Positions 1-6,710 of a DNA stretch of 45,687 bases are shown piece after piece (position 1 is the stretch's first letter; each line of letters starts with the position of its first letter). The notes under the pieces are model-generated. The model was not told where the DNA came from. It ran no database searches and saw nothing but the letters and a program-made list of their open reading frames with translations. The stretch is from NCBI GenBank assembly GCA_016788525.1, contig JAEUPD010000012.1, positions 1 to 45,687 of the forward strand, in the 5' to 3' direction. The stretch is from Rubrivivax sp. Its GTDB lineage: Bacteria; Pseudomonadota; Gammaproteobacteria; Burkholderiales; Burkholderiaceae_C. A program made the translations under genes and the position numbers.

Positions 1-363
1 GCCAAGATCCAGAACGTCGAGTGGGCGCAGTGGCTGTCGGGCACCTACGGCCAGAAGGCCTACGACCTGACGGTGATCGCGCACGTGGAGCCGCTGGACT
101 TCGGCAACTTCGCGCGGCCCAACTACTACTGGGGCTACGAAAGCGCAAAGTTCAACGAGCTGTGGGGCCGCATCCAGGCCACCGTGAAGCCCGACGAACG
201 CCACAAGCTGATGGGTGAGGCGCAGCGTCTGGTGGCCGAGGAGGCGGTGGCCGCGTACCTGTACCAGCCGACATGGATCACGGTGGCCAACTCGCGCGTC
301 AAGGGGCTGTGGAAGGACGTGCCGATCTTCGCCAACGACCTGGCGGCGATGAGCTGGCAGTGA
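1..363 (+). CDS. ABC transporter substrate-binding protein, C-terminal part
   Basis: The frame is open from the first base, so the gene begins outside the window; 120 codons are visible. The residues (DLTVIAHVEPLDFGNF, NYYWGYESAKFNELW, and a closing AYLYQPTWITVANSRVKG) match the C-terminal lobe of family-5 extracellular solute-binding proteins (SBP_bac_5), which deliver peptides, nickel or similar ligands to an inner-membrane ABC permease from the periplasm. The 'W..Y....FN.L' and 'Y..P.W....S.VKG' pattern is typical of this lobe. The ligand cannot be told from this fragment. The next gene is 250 bases downstream behind a terminator, so this is probably the last gene of its operon. Confidence 0.85.
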   Translation, partial: AKIQNVEWAQWLSGTYGQKAYDLTVIAHVEPLDFGNFARPNYYWGYESAKFNELWGRIQATVKPDERHKLMGEAQRLVAEEAVAAYLYQPTWITVANSRVKGLWKDVPIFANDLAAMSWQ

Positions 364-370
364 ACCCGCT

Positions 371-399
371 GTAACCCGGGCGGCATGGGCTGCGAATGG
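371..399 (+). promoter_or_regulatory. SigF-type ECF promoter, GTAACC-N16-CGAA
   Basis: GTAACC at 371-376 and CGAATGG at 393-399 are separated by exactly 16 bases, the spacing found at the other sites in this window. It begins 7 bases after the preceding stop codon. Start of transcription would be near 405, with the terminator at 451 only about 50 bases further on. Confidence 0.55.
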
Positions 400-450
400 T
401 GCGGCCCGCCGACCGGCCTCGAGGTCCTCTGGACGTCTCGGCAAACCTGG

Positions 451-484
451 AACGCGGCACCCTGGGCCGCGTTTCATTCTTTCG
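451..484 (+). terminator. Rho-independent terminator
   Basis: AACGCGGC (451-458) pairs perfectly with GCCGCGTT (466-473) around a 7-base loop and is followed by the T-rich tail TCATTCTTTC. It can end the transporter operon and also any transcript started at the promoter at 371. Confidence 0.7.
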
Positions 485-491
485 GCGCGCT

Positions 492-520
492 GTAACCCAT
501 CGCGCGGCAGCAGCGAAGTC
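492..520 (+). promoter_or_regulatory. SigF-type ECF promoter of the first DUF4148 gene
   Basis: GTAACC (492-497), 16 bases, CGAAGTC (514-520). The same boxes and spacing occur at 12640-12668 before the paralogous gene. In both places the first base of the -35 box is exactly 124 bases before the start codon. Confidence 0.72.
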
Positions 521-530
521 ACAGGTACAG

Positions 531-549
531 GCGATGCACGGTGCATCGC
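531..549 (+). promoter_or_regulatory. 19-bp palindrome/hairpin at the transcript 5' end
   Basis: GCGATGCAC-G-GTGCATCGC is a perfect palindrome around one central G. It starts about where transcription from the promoter at 492 should begin. The paralogous copy (12679-12697) differs by one base that would still pair as G-U in RNA, which favours an RNA hairpin over a protein operator. Confidence 0.6.
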
Positions 550-615
550 TGCAACGGACCGCAAACCGGCAAGCGCCGGCGCCTAACGGTTCAACCACCT
601 GAAAGGACCTTCGCC

Positions 616-951
616 ATGAGCAAGCTGCTCGCCGCCGCCCTGATCGCCACCGCCACGTTCGGCGCCTCGGCCCAGGAACTGCTGACCTTCAACGACAGCT
701 GGGGCACGCCGAAGTCGCGCGCCGAAGTGCGCGCAGAACTCGCCCAGGCCATCGCCAGCGGCCAGCGGCTGAACCAGGGCGAGGCGAACGTCTACCCGCT
801 GCCCGCCAGCGAGGGCCGCATGCTGATGCGCGCCGAAGTGCGTGCCGGGCTGATCGGCTGGGTGGCTCCGCATCCCGAAGCCGGCGACGCGCTGCCGCAT
901 GGCGACAACCTGGTGCGTCTCGCCCGCGCCGCCGCGTTGCCCGCCCGCTGA
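616..951 (+). CDS. DUF4148-type small secreted protein, copy 1
   Basis: This 111-residue protein starts at ATG 616 behind AAAGGACCT. Residues 1-19 form a signal peptide ending ASA, then the mature chain opens [11 protein letters not shown]. The motif RAEVRA(E/G)L occurs twice, which resembles the DUF4148 family of small exported Burkholderiales proteins of unknown function. There is no cysteine in the mature part, so it is not itself a bufferin. The copy at 12764-13108 shares a 33-residue block after the signal peptide without a single change. An upstream in-frame ATG at 541 is rejected because it lies in the palindrome and has no ribosome site. Its promoter places it in the same regulon as the bufferin operon, so a role in envelope or metal stress is inferred. 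Confidence 0.85.
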   Translation: MSKLLAAALIATATFGASAQELLTFNDSWGTPKSRAEVRAELAQAIASGQRLNQGEANVYPLPASEGRMLMRAEVRAGLIGWVAPHPEAGDALPHGDNLVRLARAAALPAR

Positions 952-997
952 GCCGCCGCGGGCCTGCCTGCCTGCGCCACCCCGCGCCGTGTGCCAC

Positions 998-1023
998 TGC
1001 GCCAGCCACGGCGCTGTGGCGCA
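998..1023. terminator. Possible bidirectional terminator stem
   Basis: TGCGCCA (998-1004) pairs with TGGCGCA (1017-1023), with further GC/GC pairing inside. It lies between the convergent genes ending at 951 and 1057. There is no T-run, so the call is weak. Confidence 0.25.
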
Positions 1024-1056
1024 GGGGCTGCGCGGACGGTGCGCGCCCCGGCGCGC

Positions 1057-2031
1057 TCAGCGCTCGGCCAGCACCAGCGTCTGCGGATGAAACGCCACCC
1101 AGGCGAACCAGTACGCCATCACCCCCGGCAAGGGCCGGCCTTCGGCATCGAAGGCCTCGGCGCTGCGGTGCGTGCGATCGAAACGGACCTCGACCCGTTG
1201 GCCGCCGATGCGGTCGGCCAGCCGTCCCTTTGCATCGACACGCCGCTCCAGCAGCGAGAACGGGTAGGCCTTGGCTTCGCCACCGACGCGCAGGCCGAGC
1301 ACCCACTCCTTCAACGGCAGCCGCGCATCGCGGTGCTGCACGTCGAACATCAGGCGCTGGATCTTCTCGTAGCCGTCGTAGGGGTCGCGCTCGTAGTCGC
1401 GCTCGAAGCCCGTGTCGGTGGAGAGCACTTCGGTGCCCGGGTGGCGCGCACGCCACGCCGCCCAGCTGGTATGGGCCAGCGGCAGCGGCACGAGCACCGC
1501 GCCCTTCAGCGGGCCGGTCACCGCCTTGGCCATGACCTGCGACCACAGCGACTCGGTGGCGCGGTCGTACAGCAGCACGTCGCTGTTGTAGAGCAGCCCC
1601 GAGACCCCGAAGCTCGCCTCGCGGGCGCCGATGCGGGCGTCGAACGCCATGCCGGTGCCGCACAACGGGCAGTAGGTGACCGCCACCGCCTGCGCACCGA
1701 AGCGGTCGTTGACGATTTCGTGCCAGTTGAGGATGCGCACCGGGTAGGCGCGCGCCACGCCGTTGAGCGCGACGCCCAGCACGCGGTCGGGGTCCTTCAG
1801 TGCCGCGCGCGCCGCCGGCACGAACTTCGGCCGGTCGATGGCGGGGATGCCGTCGCGCGGCGGCCCGCCGCGCTCGATCGCCTGCACCGGCACCAACGCG
1901 TCGCGCAGATCGAAGCCGTTGAGCGCGTGTCCCTGCGCCTGCGCCGGCCCCGGCACCAGCAAGGAAGCCGCGAACGTGCCGGCGCCACCCGCGGGCAACG
2001 CCAGGGCAGCGAGGATTCGACGTCGTTTCAT
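1057..2031 (-). CDS. DUF3179 domain-containing exported protein
   Basis: This 324-residue protein begins with a charged signal peptide (MKRRR, hydrophobic stretch, cut near AQA at about 33). The body matches DUF3179: FDLRDALVPVQAIERGG, YPVRILNWHEIVND, then the family hallmark TYCPLCGTGMAFDAR with two conserved cysteines, and SGLLYNSDVLLYDR. The function of DUF3179 is not known; its C-P-L-C motif suggests metal or redox chemistry outside the cytoplasm. Its ATG overlaps the stop of the upstream gene (ATGA at 2028-2031), so the two are translated together. Confidence in the family is high, in any function low. Confidence 0.88.
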   Translation of the reverse strand: MKRRRILAALALPAGGAGTFAASLLVPGPAQAQGHALNGFDLRDALVPVQAIERGGPPRDGIPAIDRPKFVPAARAALKDPDRVLGVALNGVARAYPVRILNWHEIVNDRFGAQAVAVTYCPLCGTGMAFDARIGAREASFGVSGLLYNSDVLLYDRATESLWSQVMAKAVTGPLKGAVLVPLPLAHTSWAAWRARHPGTEVLSTDTGFERDYERDPYDGYEKIQRLMFDVQHRDARLPLKEWVLGLRVGGEAKAYPFSLLERRVDAKGRLADRIGGQRVEVRFDRTHRSAEAFDAEGRPLPGVMAYWFAWVAFHPQTLVLAER

Positions 2032-2912
2032 GTGCGGTGCTCCTGGCGGTCGGGCCGGTCGGCCCAGGTCAAGGCATGGTGGTCGAAGCCGCCGGCCAGC
2101 GTCGGCTTGACGACCTCGAAATACGGCGAGACGTCGAAGTCCCGCGGCACGAACAGGCTCGAGTGGCGCACGTGCAGGATCTCGTGCACGCAGGCGCTGC
2201 AGGCCGGGTCATCGCCCATCCGTTGCTCGATGCGCGGCAGGATCGGGTAGCGCACGGACTGGAACGCCTCGGCCACCAGCGTGGAGCAGATCGCGCGCGT
2301 GGGGTCGCCGCTGCCCAGCGCGATGAGCCGCCGCCGCCAGCGCGCTGGCACCGGCGGCATCGGCAGCAGCCAGCGCACGAGGTCGAAGATGTGCTTGAGG
2401 TCGTAGCGGTGCCCCAGGCGCGCGACCGCGTGCGCGATCACCGCATCGGCTTCCGCCGGGGTCAGGCTCACGGCGCGGCAGATGCGCACGTGCAGGCCGG
2501 CAAAGGCGTCCAGGCCGACGGCGCGCACGCCCTCCACCACGTCGGCCTCGACAAAGCAGGCGGGTGGGCGCGCGGCGCACTCGGTGGCCTCAGCGCGGCG
2601 ATGCAGCGCATCGCCGACGTACAACGCGGCATGTGACCAGGTGGACTGCGTCAAGTACTTGATGCCGGTGGAGAAGCGGCTCACGCCCTCGACCAGCAGC
2701 ACGTCCGCCGGCCGCAGGCACGCCGCCAGCCGGTCGGGGTCGGCGGGCGCCCCGCCTGCGGCGCCCTTCGCACGCCCGGCCAGGTGGCGGGCCAGCCGGG
2801 CACCGAGGCCCAGGTGGCTGGGCGGTGGCGCCGCAGGCGGTGGCGAAGTGGCCGGCGGCCGCGCGCTGGCTACCGGATCGGGCCCCGGCTGAAGGGCGTG
2901 CAGGTGGGTCAT
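2028..2912 (-). CDS. YiiX/YebB-like permuted papain-fold hydrolase
   Basis: The 294-residue product carries the signature of the permuted NlpC/P60 papain-like group (YaeF/YiiX, peptidase family C92). The catalytic His is in STWSHAALYVGD after the opening LRPADVLLVEG, and the catalytic Cys is in TRAICSTLVAEAFQ. Enzymes of this fold cleave amide or ester bonds in lipid or cell-wall substrates; the substrate here is unknown. The start at ATG 2912 gives MTHLHALQ; the frame stays open to 3002 and would add a CPSC-containing leader, but that runs through the candidate promoter at 2922-2950. Residues 15-45 are a proline-rich linker. It is the first gene of a two-gene operon with the DUF3179 gene. 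Confidence 0.75.
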   Translation of the reverse strand: MTHLHALQPGPDPVASARPPATSPPPAAPPPSHLGLGARLARHLAGRAKGAAGGAPADPDRLAACLRPADVLLVEGVSRFSTGIKYLTQSTWSHAALYVGDALHRRAEATECAARPPACFVEADVVEGVRAVGLDAFAGLHVRICRAVSLTPAEADAVIAHAVARLGHRYDLKHIFDLVRWLLPMPPVPARWRRRLIALGSGDPTRAICSTLVAEAFQSVRYPILPRIEQRMGDDPACSACVHEILHVRHSSLFVPRDFDVSPYFEVVKPTLAGGFDHHALTWADRPDRQEHRT

Positions 2913-2921
2913 CTCGCTGAT

Positions 2922-2950
2922 GAGGTCGCCGCACGACGGGCACAGGTTAC
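2922..2950 (-). promoter_or_regulatory. Possible SigF-type promoter, one mismatch
   Basis: On the minus strand GTAACC (2950-2945) is followed after exactly 16 bases by CGACCTC (2928-2922). The last base of the CGAA core is changed. The start codon follows only 10 bases later, so a transcript would be almost leaderless. Confidence 0.35.
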
Positions 2951-3059
2951 AAGGCGGGCGAGGGCGCGCAAGAATCGACCTGCTTGCCGCGACCGATGAC
3001 ATGGCTCACACGCCATCCCGGCGGCCCTTTTCGGGGAAACCCGTCCCCGCAACCGCGGT

Positions 3060-3088
3060 GTAACCCAACTGCAAGAAGCGACGAAATC
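3060..3088 (+). promoter_or_regulatory. SigF-type ECF promoter before the sigma gene
   Basis: GTAACC (3060-3065), 16 bases, CGAAATC (3082-3088). It lies directly ahead of the ECF sigma gene and is the expected site for autoregulation. Confidence 0.7.
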
Positions 3089-3091
3089 GCC

Positions 3092-3643
3092 TTGGACGCC
3101 AGCCAGAACGACTTCGAATCCGGCTTGAAGCCGATGTGGCTGCGCGCCCAGTCGGGTGACGAGGCGGCCTACCGGGCCTGCCTGGAGCGCATCGCCACCC
3201 GGCTGCGCGGCTATCTGCGCCGCCGCATGTTCAACCAGCCGGACGACGTGGAAGACCTCGTGCAGGAGACCCTGCTCGCGCTGCACCTGCAGCGCGGCAC
3301 CTACGACCCCTCGCTGCCGGTCAGCGCCTGGGTGCTGGCGATCGCTCGCCACAAGCTCGTCGACCTGTGGCGCCGCCGCGGCCGCCGCGACGACCTGCAC
3401 GACGCCATCGACGACGTCGACGAGCAGTTGCTGGTCGCGAACGCCGAAGAAGGCGGCACGCAGCGCGACCTGGAAAAGCTGCTGGGTGAGCTGCCCGAAG
3501 CGCAGCGCCAGGCCATCGTGCTGACCAAGGTCGAAGGCCTGTCCGTGGCCGAGGCCTCGGCGCGCACCGGCGTGTCGGAATCGGCCATCAAGGTGCAGGT
3601 GCACCGCGGGCTGAAGAAGCTGGCCGACCTGGTGCGGCGGTGA
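3092..3643 (+). CDS. sigF: ECF sigma factor, SigF type
   Basis: About 183 residues with both sigma-70 parts and no extra domain. Region 2 runs over residues 15-80 (GDEAAYRACL, DDVEDLVQETLLALH, WVLAIARHKLVDLWRR). Region 4 lies near the end (LPEAQRQAIVLTKVEGLSV, then the helix-turn-helix AIKVQVHRGLKKL). It should direct RNA polymerase to the GTAAC-N16-CGAA promoters in this window. The next gene encodes an NrsF-type anti-sigma factor, the pairing known for Caulobacter SigF. The start is uncertain: TTG 3092 keeps the first helix (ESGLKPMWLRAQ) but sits on the expected transcription start; TTG 3125 and ATG 3134 are alternatives that would shorten region 2. There is no clear ribosome site for any of them. 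Confidence 0.85.
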   Translation: MDASQNDFESGLKPMWLRAQSGDEAAYRACLERIATRLRGYLRRRMFNQPDDVEDLVQETLLALHLQRGTYDPSLPVSAWVLAIARHKLVDLWRRRGRRDDLHDAIDDVDEQLLVANAEEGGTQRDLEKLLGELPEAQRQAIVLTKVEGLSVAEASARTGVSESAIKVQVHRGLKKLADLVRR

Positions 3644-3750
3644 CGGTCGCGACACCGCCGCAAGAGACCTCCGAGAAAGACACCGCCGCGCAGACACCGC
3701 GACGACCCGCCGCCCCGAGCCCACCCCGAACCCCCGTTGCCTGCCCGACG

Positions 3751-4386
3751 ATGAAGACCGACTCGCTGATCGAACTGCTGGCGCGTGAAGCCGGCCCCGC
3801 GCCCACCGCCGCCGTCGAGCGCCGCGTGTGGCCGCCGGCACTGCTGGGCCTGGCCGTCAGCGCCGCGGCGGGACTCCTCGTCCTTGGCCTCGTGCCGCAA
3901 TCGGTCATGTTGCAGGGTGCCTGGTGGATCAAGTTCGGCTACACCGTCGCGCTGGTGGCCGTGGGCGGTTGGCTCGTGGTGCGGCTGGCGCGGCCGGTGC
4001 AGCGGCTGGTCTGGCCGCAGGCGGTGTTGATGGGCGTGCTGGCCCTGATCGGGGCGCTGGGCCTGTGGCAATGGTTCTCGGCCATGCCCGATCGGCGCGT
4101 GGTCGACCTGTTCGGCCAGACCTGGAGCCAATGCCCGCGCAACGTGCTGTTGTTGGCCATCCCGCCGATGGCCGCGGCCTTCTGGGCCCTGCGTGGCCTG
4201 GCGCCTACGCGGCCCGCGCTGGCCGGGGCAGCGGCGGGGCTCTTCGCCGGCGCGCTGGGCGCGGCGGCCTATGCGCTGTCGTGCCCGGAGATCGCGTTCA
4301 GCTTCATTGCCGTGTGGTACACGCTGGGCATGGCGCTGACCACCGCCTTGGGTGCGTTGCTGGGGCCCTGGCTGCTGCGCTGGTAG
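3751..4386 (+). CDS. nrsF: NrsF-type (DUF1109) membrane anti-sigma factor
   Basis: A 211-residue inner-membrane protein with six hydrophobic segments (about 28-48, 60-80, 89-110, 131-150, 156-176, 181-208). The N-terminus MKTDSLIELLAREA is the usual cytoplasmic start of DUF1109 proteins. Two cysteines, C128 (SQCPRN) and C178 (LSCPE), lie at the ends of membrane segments; from memory they correspond to the periplasmic pair needed for heavy-metal sensing in Caulobacter NrsF. It should hold the sigma factor of the preceding gene at the membrane until metal or thiol stress acts on these cysteines. A GTG at 3640 overlapping the sigma stop could start the frame, but the added 37 residues are proline-rich and not family-like, so ATG 3751 is preferred. 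Confidence 0.85.
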   Translation: MKTDSLIELLAREAGPAPTAAVERRVWPPALLGLAVSAAAGLLVLGLVPQSVMLQGAWWIKFGYTVALVAVGGWLVVRLARPVQRLVWPQAVLMGVLALIGALGLWQWFSAMPDRRVVDLFGQTWSQCPRNVLLLAIPPMAAAFWALRGLAPTRPALAGAAAGLFAGALGAAAYALSCPEIAFSFIAVWYTLGMALTTALGALLGPWLLRW

Positions 4387-4467
4387 GCCGAAGGCGCGGC
4401 GGCCGCCGGCGCCGAAGCGCGCGCACGCAGCGCCCGCCGCGCGCCTGCGAAAGCGCGCATCAGCGAA

Positions 4468-4962
4468 TCAGCGCGTCACGGTCGCCTCGGCGATGGCGGC
4501 CAGCGCCTTGCGCACGTTCTCCGCCGGCGGGCAATCGCCGCCGCCATGGCGATGCACGAGCCACACCGGGTCGTTGTAGCCCAGCCAGACCTGGCCGGTC
4601 GCATCCGTCCACACCAGCGCCTTCATCGGCAGGTCGATGCCCACGCCCTGCGCGCACTGCATCAGCGGCGTGCCGGCCTGTGGGTTGCCGAAGATCATCA
4701 CCTCGGTGGGCCGCAGCGTCTGGCCGATGCGCTGGGCCGCCGCCGCGTGATCGACGCGCGCCAGCACATTCAGGTTGCGCTGGCGAACCTGGGCTTCGAG
4801 GCGGCTCGCGGTGTCGGCCTGGCTGTGCGGGCTCTTCACGGCCACCAGGCCGTGCGAGCCGGCCATGCCGCCGTGGTGGCGCCCCATCGCACCGCAGCCG
4901 GCCAGCAGGGTCAGGGCGGCCAATGCCGACAGCGCGGCGCCGCGCCTCTGAAATGTGCTCAT
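4468..4962 (-). CDS. DUF302 domain lipoprotein
   Basis: 164 residues. A lipobox LLAGC with C23 marks it as a lipoprotein. A His/Gly/Met-rich patch follows (GRHHGGMAGSHG), which could touch metal. The rest is a DUF302 domain: LEAQVRQRNLNVLARVDH, TEVMIFGNPQAGTPLM, GIDLPMKALVWTD, VWLGYNDPVWL. DUF302 proteins are small periplasmic or membrane-attached proteins of unknown function, often found near metal-handling genes. It follows the radical SAM gene by 93 bases on the same strand and probably shares its SigF-type promoter. Confidence 0.82.
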   Translation of the reverse strand: MSTFQRRGAALSALAALTLLAGCGAMGRHHGGMAGSHGLVAVKSPHSQADTASRLEAQVRQRNLNVLARVDHAAAAQRIGQTLRPTEVMIFGNPQAGTPLMQCAQGVGIDLPMKALVWTDATGQVWLGYNDPVWLVHRHGGGDCPPAENVRKALAAIAEATVTR

Positions 4963-5055
4963 CTCGGGTTCTCCTGTCTTTGCTTCTGAGGCTCAATGGC
5001 AGCAGCACGCTGCCTGGGGCCCGCATGGCAAGCGCCGGCGGGAATGGCGGGGAGG

Positions 5056-6060
5056 TTACGCGACCACTGCGGCAGCGGGCTGCCCGGGCGCGCCGGCATC
5101 GGCGAGCGCGCCGCCACAGCTGCTGCCCTGCCCGGCCGTGCAACCATAGCAGTGGTCGGCGCAGCGGATCTCGCTGCCGGCGGGGTCGTGCTTCAGCAGG
5201 TCGCGCAGATGCGGCCGCGGCTGGCCGGTCAGCCGGGCGCGCAGGCCGAGCATCTGGTTGAAGTCGCAGTCGTGCAGCCCGCCTTGCCAGCCGACACTGA
5301 GCAGGCTGCGGCACATCACGGTGTCGAGGTTCTCGTCACGGTAGGCGTCGCGCAGCAGCTTCATGTAGGCCGTGAACGTGCCCTGGCTGACCAGCGTGCT
5401 GCCGAAACGCTGGATGGGCATGTTGGTCAACGCGAACAGGCGGTTGAAGCGGATGCCGAAGAGCCGCTGCAGCTCGCGCTTGTAGTCGGCTTCCAGCGGG
5501 CCCTGCGCCGGCGGCAGCGCGGCGCCTTGCGGGTTGTAGACGAGGTTGAGAACGAGGCCGCCGGTCGCGGCGCCGTAGCCCAGCGCATTGAGCTGGCGCA
5601 GCCCGGCAATGCTGCGCTCGAAGACGCCGGAGCCGCGCTGGCGGTCGACATTCGCCGGCGAGTAGCAAGGCAGCGAGGCGGTCACCTCCACCCGCTGCGC
5701 CGCGAGGAACGCGGCCAGGTCTTCCTGGCCCGGCTCGCCGAGGACGGTGAGGTTGCAGCGGTCGATGACATGCACCCCCATGGCGCGGGCACCGGCCACC
5801 AGCGCGCGGAAGTGCGGGTTGAGCTCGGGCGCGCCGCCGGTCAGGTCCAGCGTCGGTACGCGCCTGGCGCGCAGCACCTCCAGCACCAGCGCCGCCGTGG
5901 CGGCATCCATCATCTCGGTGCGATTCGGCCCGGCTCCCACGTGGCAATGCAGGCAACTCTGGTTGCACCGGTAGCCCAGGTTGACCTGCAGCGTCTCCAG
6001 TCGCCGCCGGCGGATCGGCGGAAAGTCGGTGGCGGCGAGCAACGCGAGGGTGTCGTGCAT
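5056..6060 (-). CDS. arsS: ArsS-like radical SAM enzyme (DUF3641 C-terminus)
   Basis: 334 residues. The radical SAM cluster motif C32-x3-C36-x2-C39 lies in GYRCNQSCLHCHV; LDLTGGAPELNPHF is the glycine-rich SAM-binding strand. The C-terminal half (LVLNLVYNPQGAALP, NRLFALTNMPI, LLSVGWQGGLHDCDFNQML) is the DUF3641 part of the arsenosugar-biosynthesis family ArsS, ending with a cysteine group (CADHCYGCTAGQGSSC) for a second cluster or substrate. ArsS adds a deoxyadenosyl group to methylated arsenic made by ArsM; no arsM is in this window, so the substrate may differ. The gene is divergent from the bufferin operon, and both face a shared region with SigF-type promoters. Confidence 0.85.
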   Translation of the reverse strand: MHDTLALLAATDFPPIRRRRLETLQVNLGYRCNQSCLHCHVGAGPNRTEMMDAATAALVLEVLRARRVPTLDLTGGAPELNPHFRALVAGARAMGVHVIDRCNLTVLGEPGQEDLAAFLAAQRVEVTASLPCYSPANVDRQRGSGVFERSIAGLRQLNALGYGAATGGLVLNLVYNPQGAALPPAQGPLEADYKRELQRLFGIRFNRLFALTNMPIQRFGSTLVSQGTFTAYMKLLRDAYRDENLDTVMCRSLLSVGWQGGLHDCDFNQMLGLRARLTGQPRPHLRDLLKHDPAGSEIRCADHCYGCTAGQGSSCGGALADAGAPGQPAAAVVA

Positions 6061-6109
6061 GCGGATGAAGGTGCGGTGGCGGCGCCGATGCAGCGCAAGG
6101 CTACTGATG

Positions 6110-6138
6110 CGATTCGCCCGGGCCTGCGCGAGGGTTAC
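6110..6138 (-). promoter_or_regulatory. SigF-type ECF promoter of the radical SAM gene
   Basis: On the minus strand GTAACC (6138-6133), 16 bases, CGAATC (6116-6111). It lies about 50 bases ahead of the start codon at 6060 and is divergent from the promoter at 6176; the two -35 boxes are 37 bases apart. Confidence 0.7.
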
Positions 6139-6175
6139 AGGACCCGGGGCCCGTGGAAACCCTGAACGCCCGGAT

Positions 6176-6204
6176 GTAACGCCGGGCGCGGCGGAGGCGA
6201 ATGA
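6176..6204 (+). promoter_or_regulatory. SigF-type ECF promoter of the bufferin operon
   Basis: GTAACG (6176-6181), 16 bases, CGAATGA (6198-6204). The leader to the bufA start codon is about 90 bases. Confidence 0.68.
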
Positions 6205-6301
6205 CGTTCAGGCGCCACGCTGTGCTGCCGCGGGGTGACACGCCCGGCGGCGGCGCGCGCGGCGCCCCCGTCGCCCACGCTGCAAGATTGGAGAGATCCG
6301 C

Positions 6302-6610
6302 ATGTCCCAGACTCGCCCCACCACCGCCCAGACGGCCTCGCTCGCACTGGCCATCGGCGCCGCCCTGGCGCTGGCGCAAGCGCCCGCGCACGCCCAGCCC
6401 GCCGACAAGGAGAAGTGCTTCGGCGTGGCCCTCAAGGGCAAGAACGACTGCGCCGCCGGCCCCGGCACCACTTGCGCCGGCACCAGCACGCGCGACTTCC
6501 AGGGCAACGCCTGGAAGCTGGTGGCCAAGGGCACCTGCGAGAAGACGGCCAGCAAGACCTCGCCCACCGGCAATGGCCAGCTCAAGGAATTCAAGGAGAA
6601 GAAGGCCTGA
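6302..6610 (+). CDS. bufA: Bufferin precursor BufA (DUF2282)
   Basis: 102 residues with a Sec signal peptide cut near AHA-Q (about residue 31). The mature part has four cysteines (C39 in EKCFGV, C50 in KNDCAA, C58 in TTCAGT, C79 in GTCEKT), the pattern of DUF2282 bufferins. Bufferins are exported ribosomally made peptides whose cysteines are altered by an MNIO enzyme so that they bind copper or other metals in the periplasm (established for related systems). The next gene is that enzyme. ATG 6302 follows GGAGAG with normal spacing. The lysine-rich C-terminus (EFKEKKA) is typical. This is the first gene of the operon bufA-bufB-bufC-doxX under the SigF-type promoter at 6176. Confidence 0.88.
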   Translation: MSQTRPTTAQTASLALAIGAALALAQAPAHAQPADKEKCFGVALKGKNDCAAGPGTTCAGTSTRDFQGNAWKLVAKGTCEKTASKTSPTGNGQLKEFKEKKA

Positions 6611-6626
6611 TCGCCAGGCGCTGCGC

Positions 6627-6659
6627 GCGGCGTTCGATCGACTCTTCGAACAACGCCGC
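6627..6659 (+). promoter_or_regulatory. Intercistronic hairpin between bufA and bufB
   Basis: GCGGCGTT (6627-6634) pairs with AACGCCGC (6652-6659); the inner CGA/TCG pairs extend it past a three-base bulge. It has no T-run. It may protect the bufA message or reduce read-through into bufB, giving more precursor than enzyme. Confidence 0.4.
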
Positions 6660-6710
6660 GCCACTTGCGCCCTCGGCCCGCCTTCGTGCCGATTCCGGAC
6701 CCGCGCGCCC

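Noticed and set aside
384-494. A 36-codon plus-strand frame starting MGCEWCGPP
   Set aside because: It has no ribosome site, starts ahead of the expected transcription start of the nearby promoter, and runs through the terminator.
5054-5059. GTAACC on the minus strand ahead of the DUF302 gene
   Set aside because: The bases 16 positions further read CGGC, not CGAA, and the TAA is the stop codon of the radical SAM gene.
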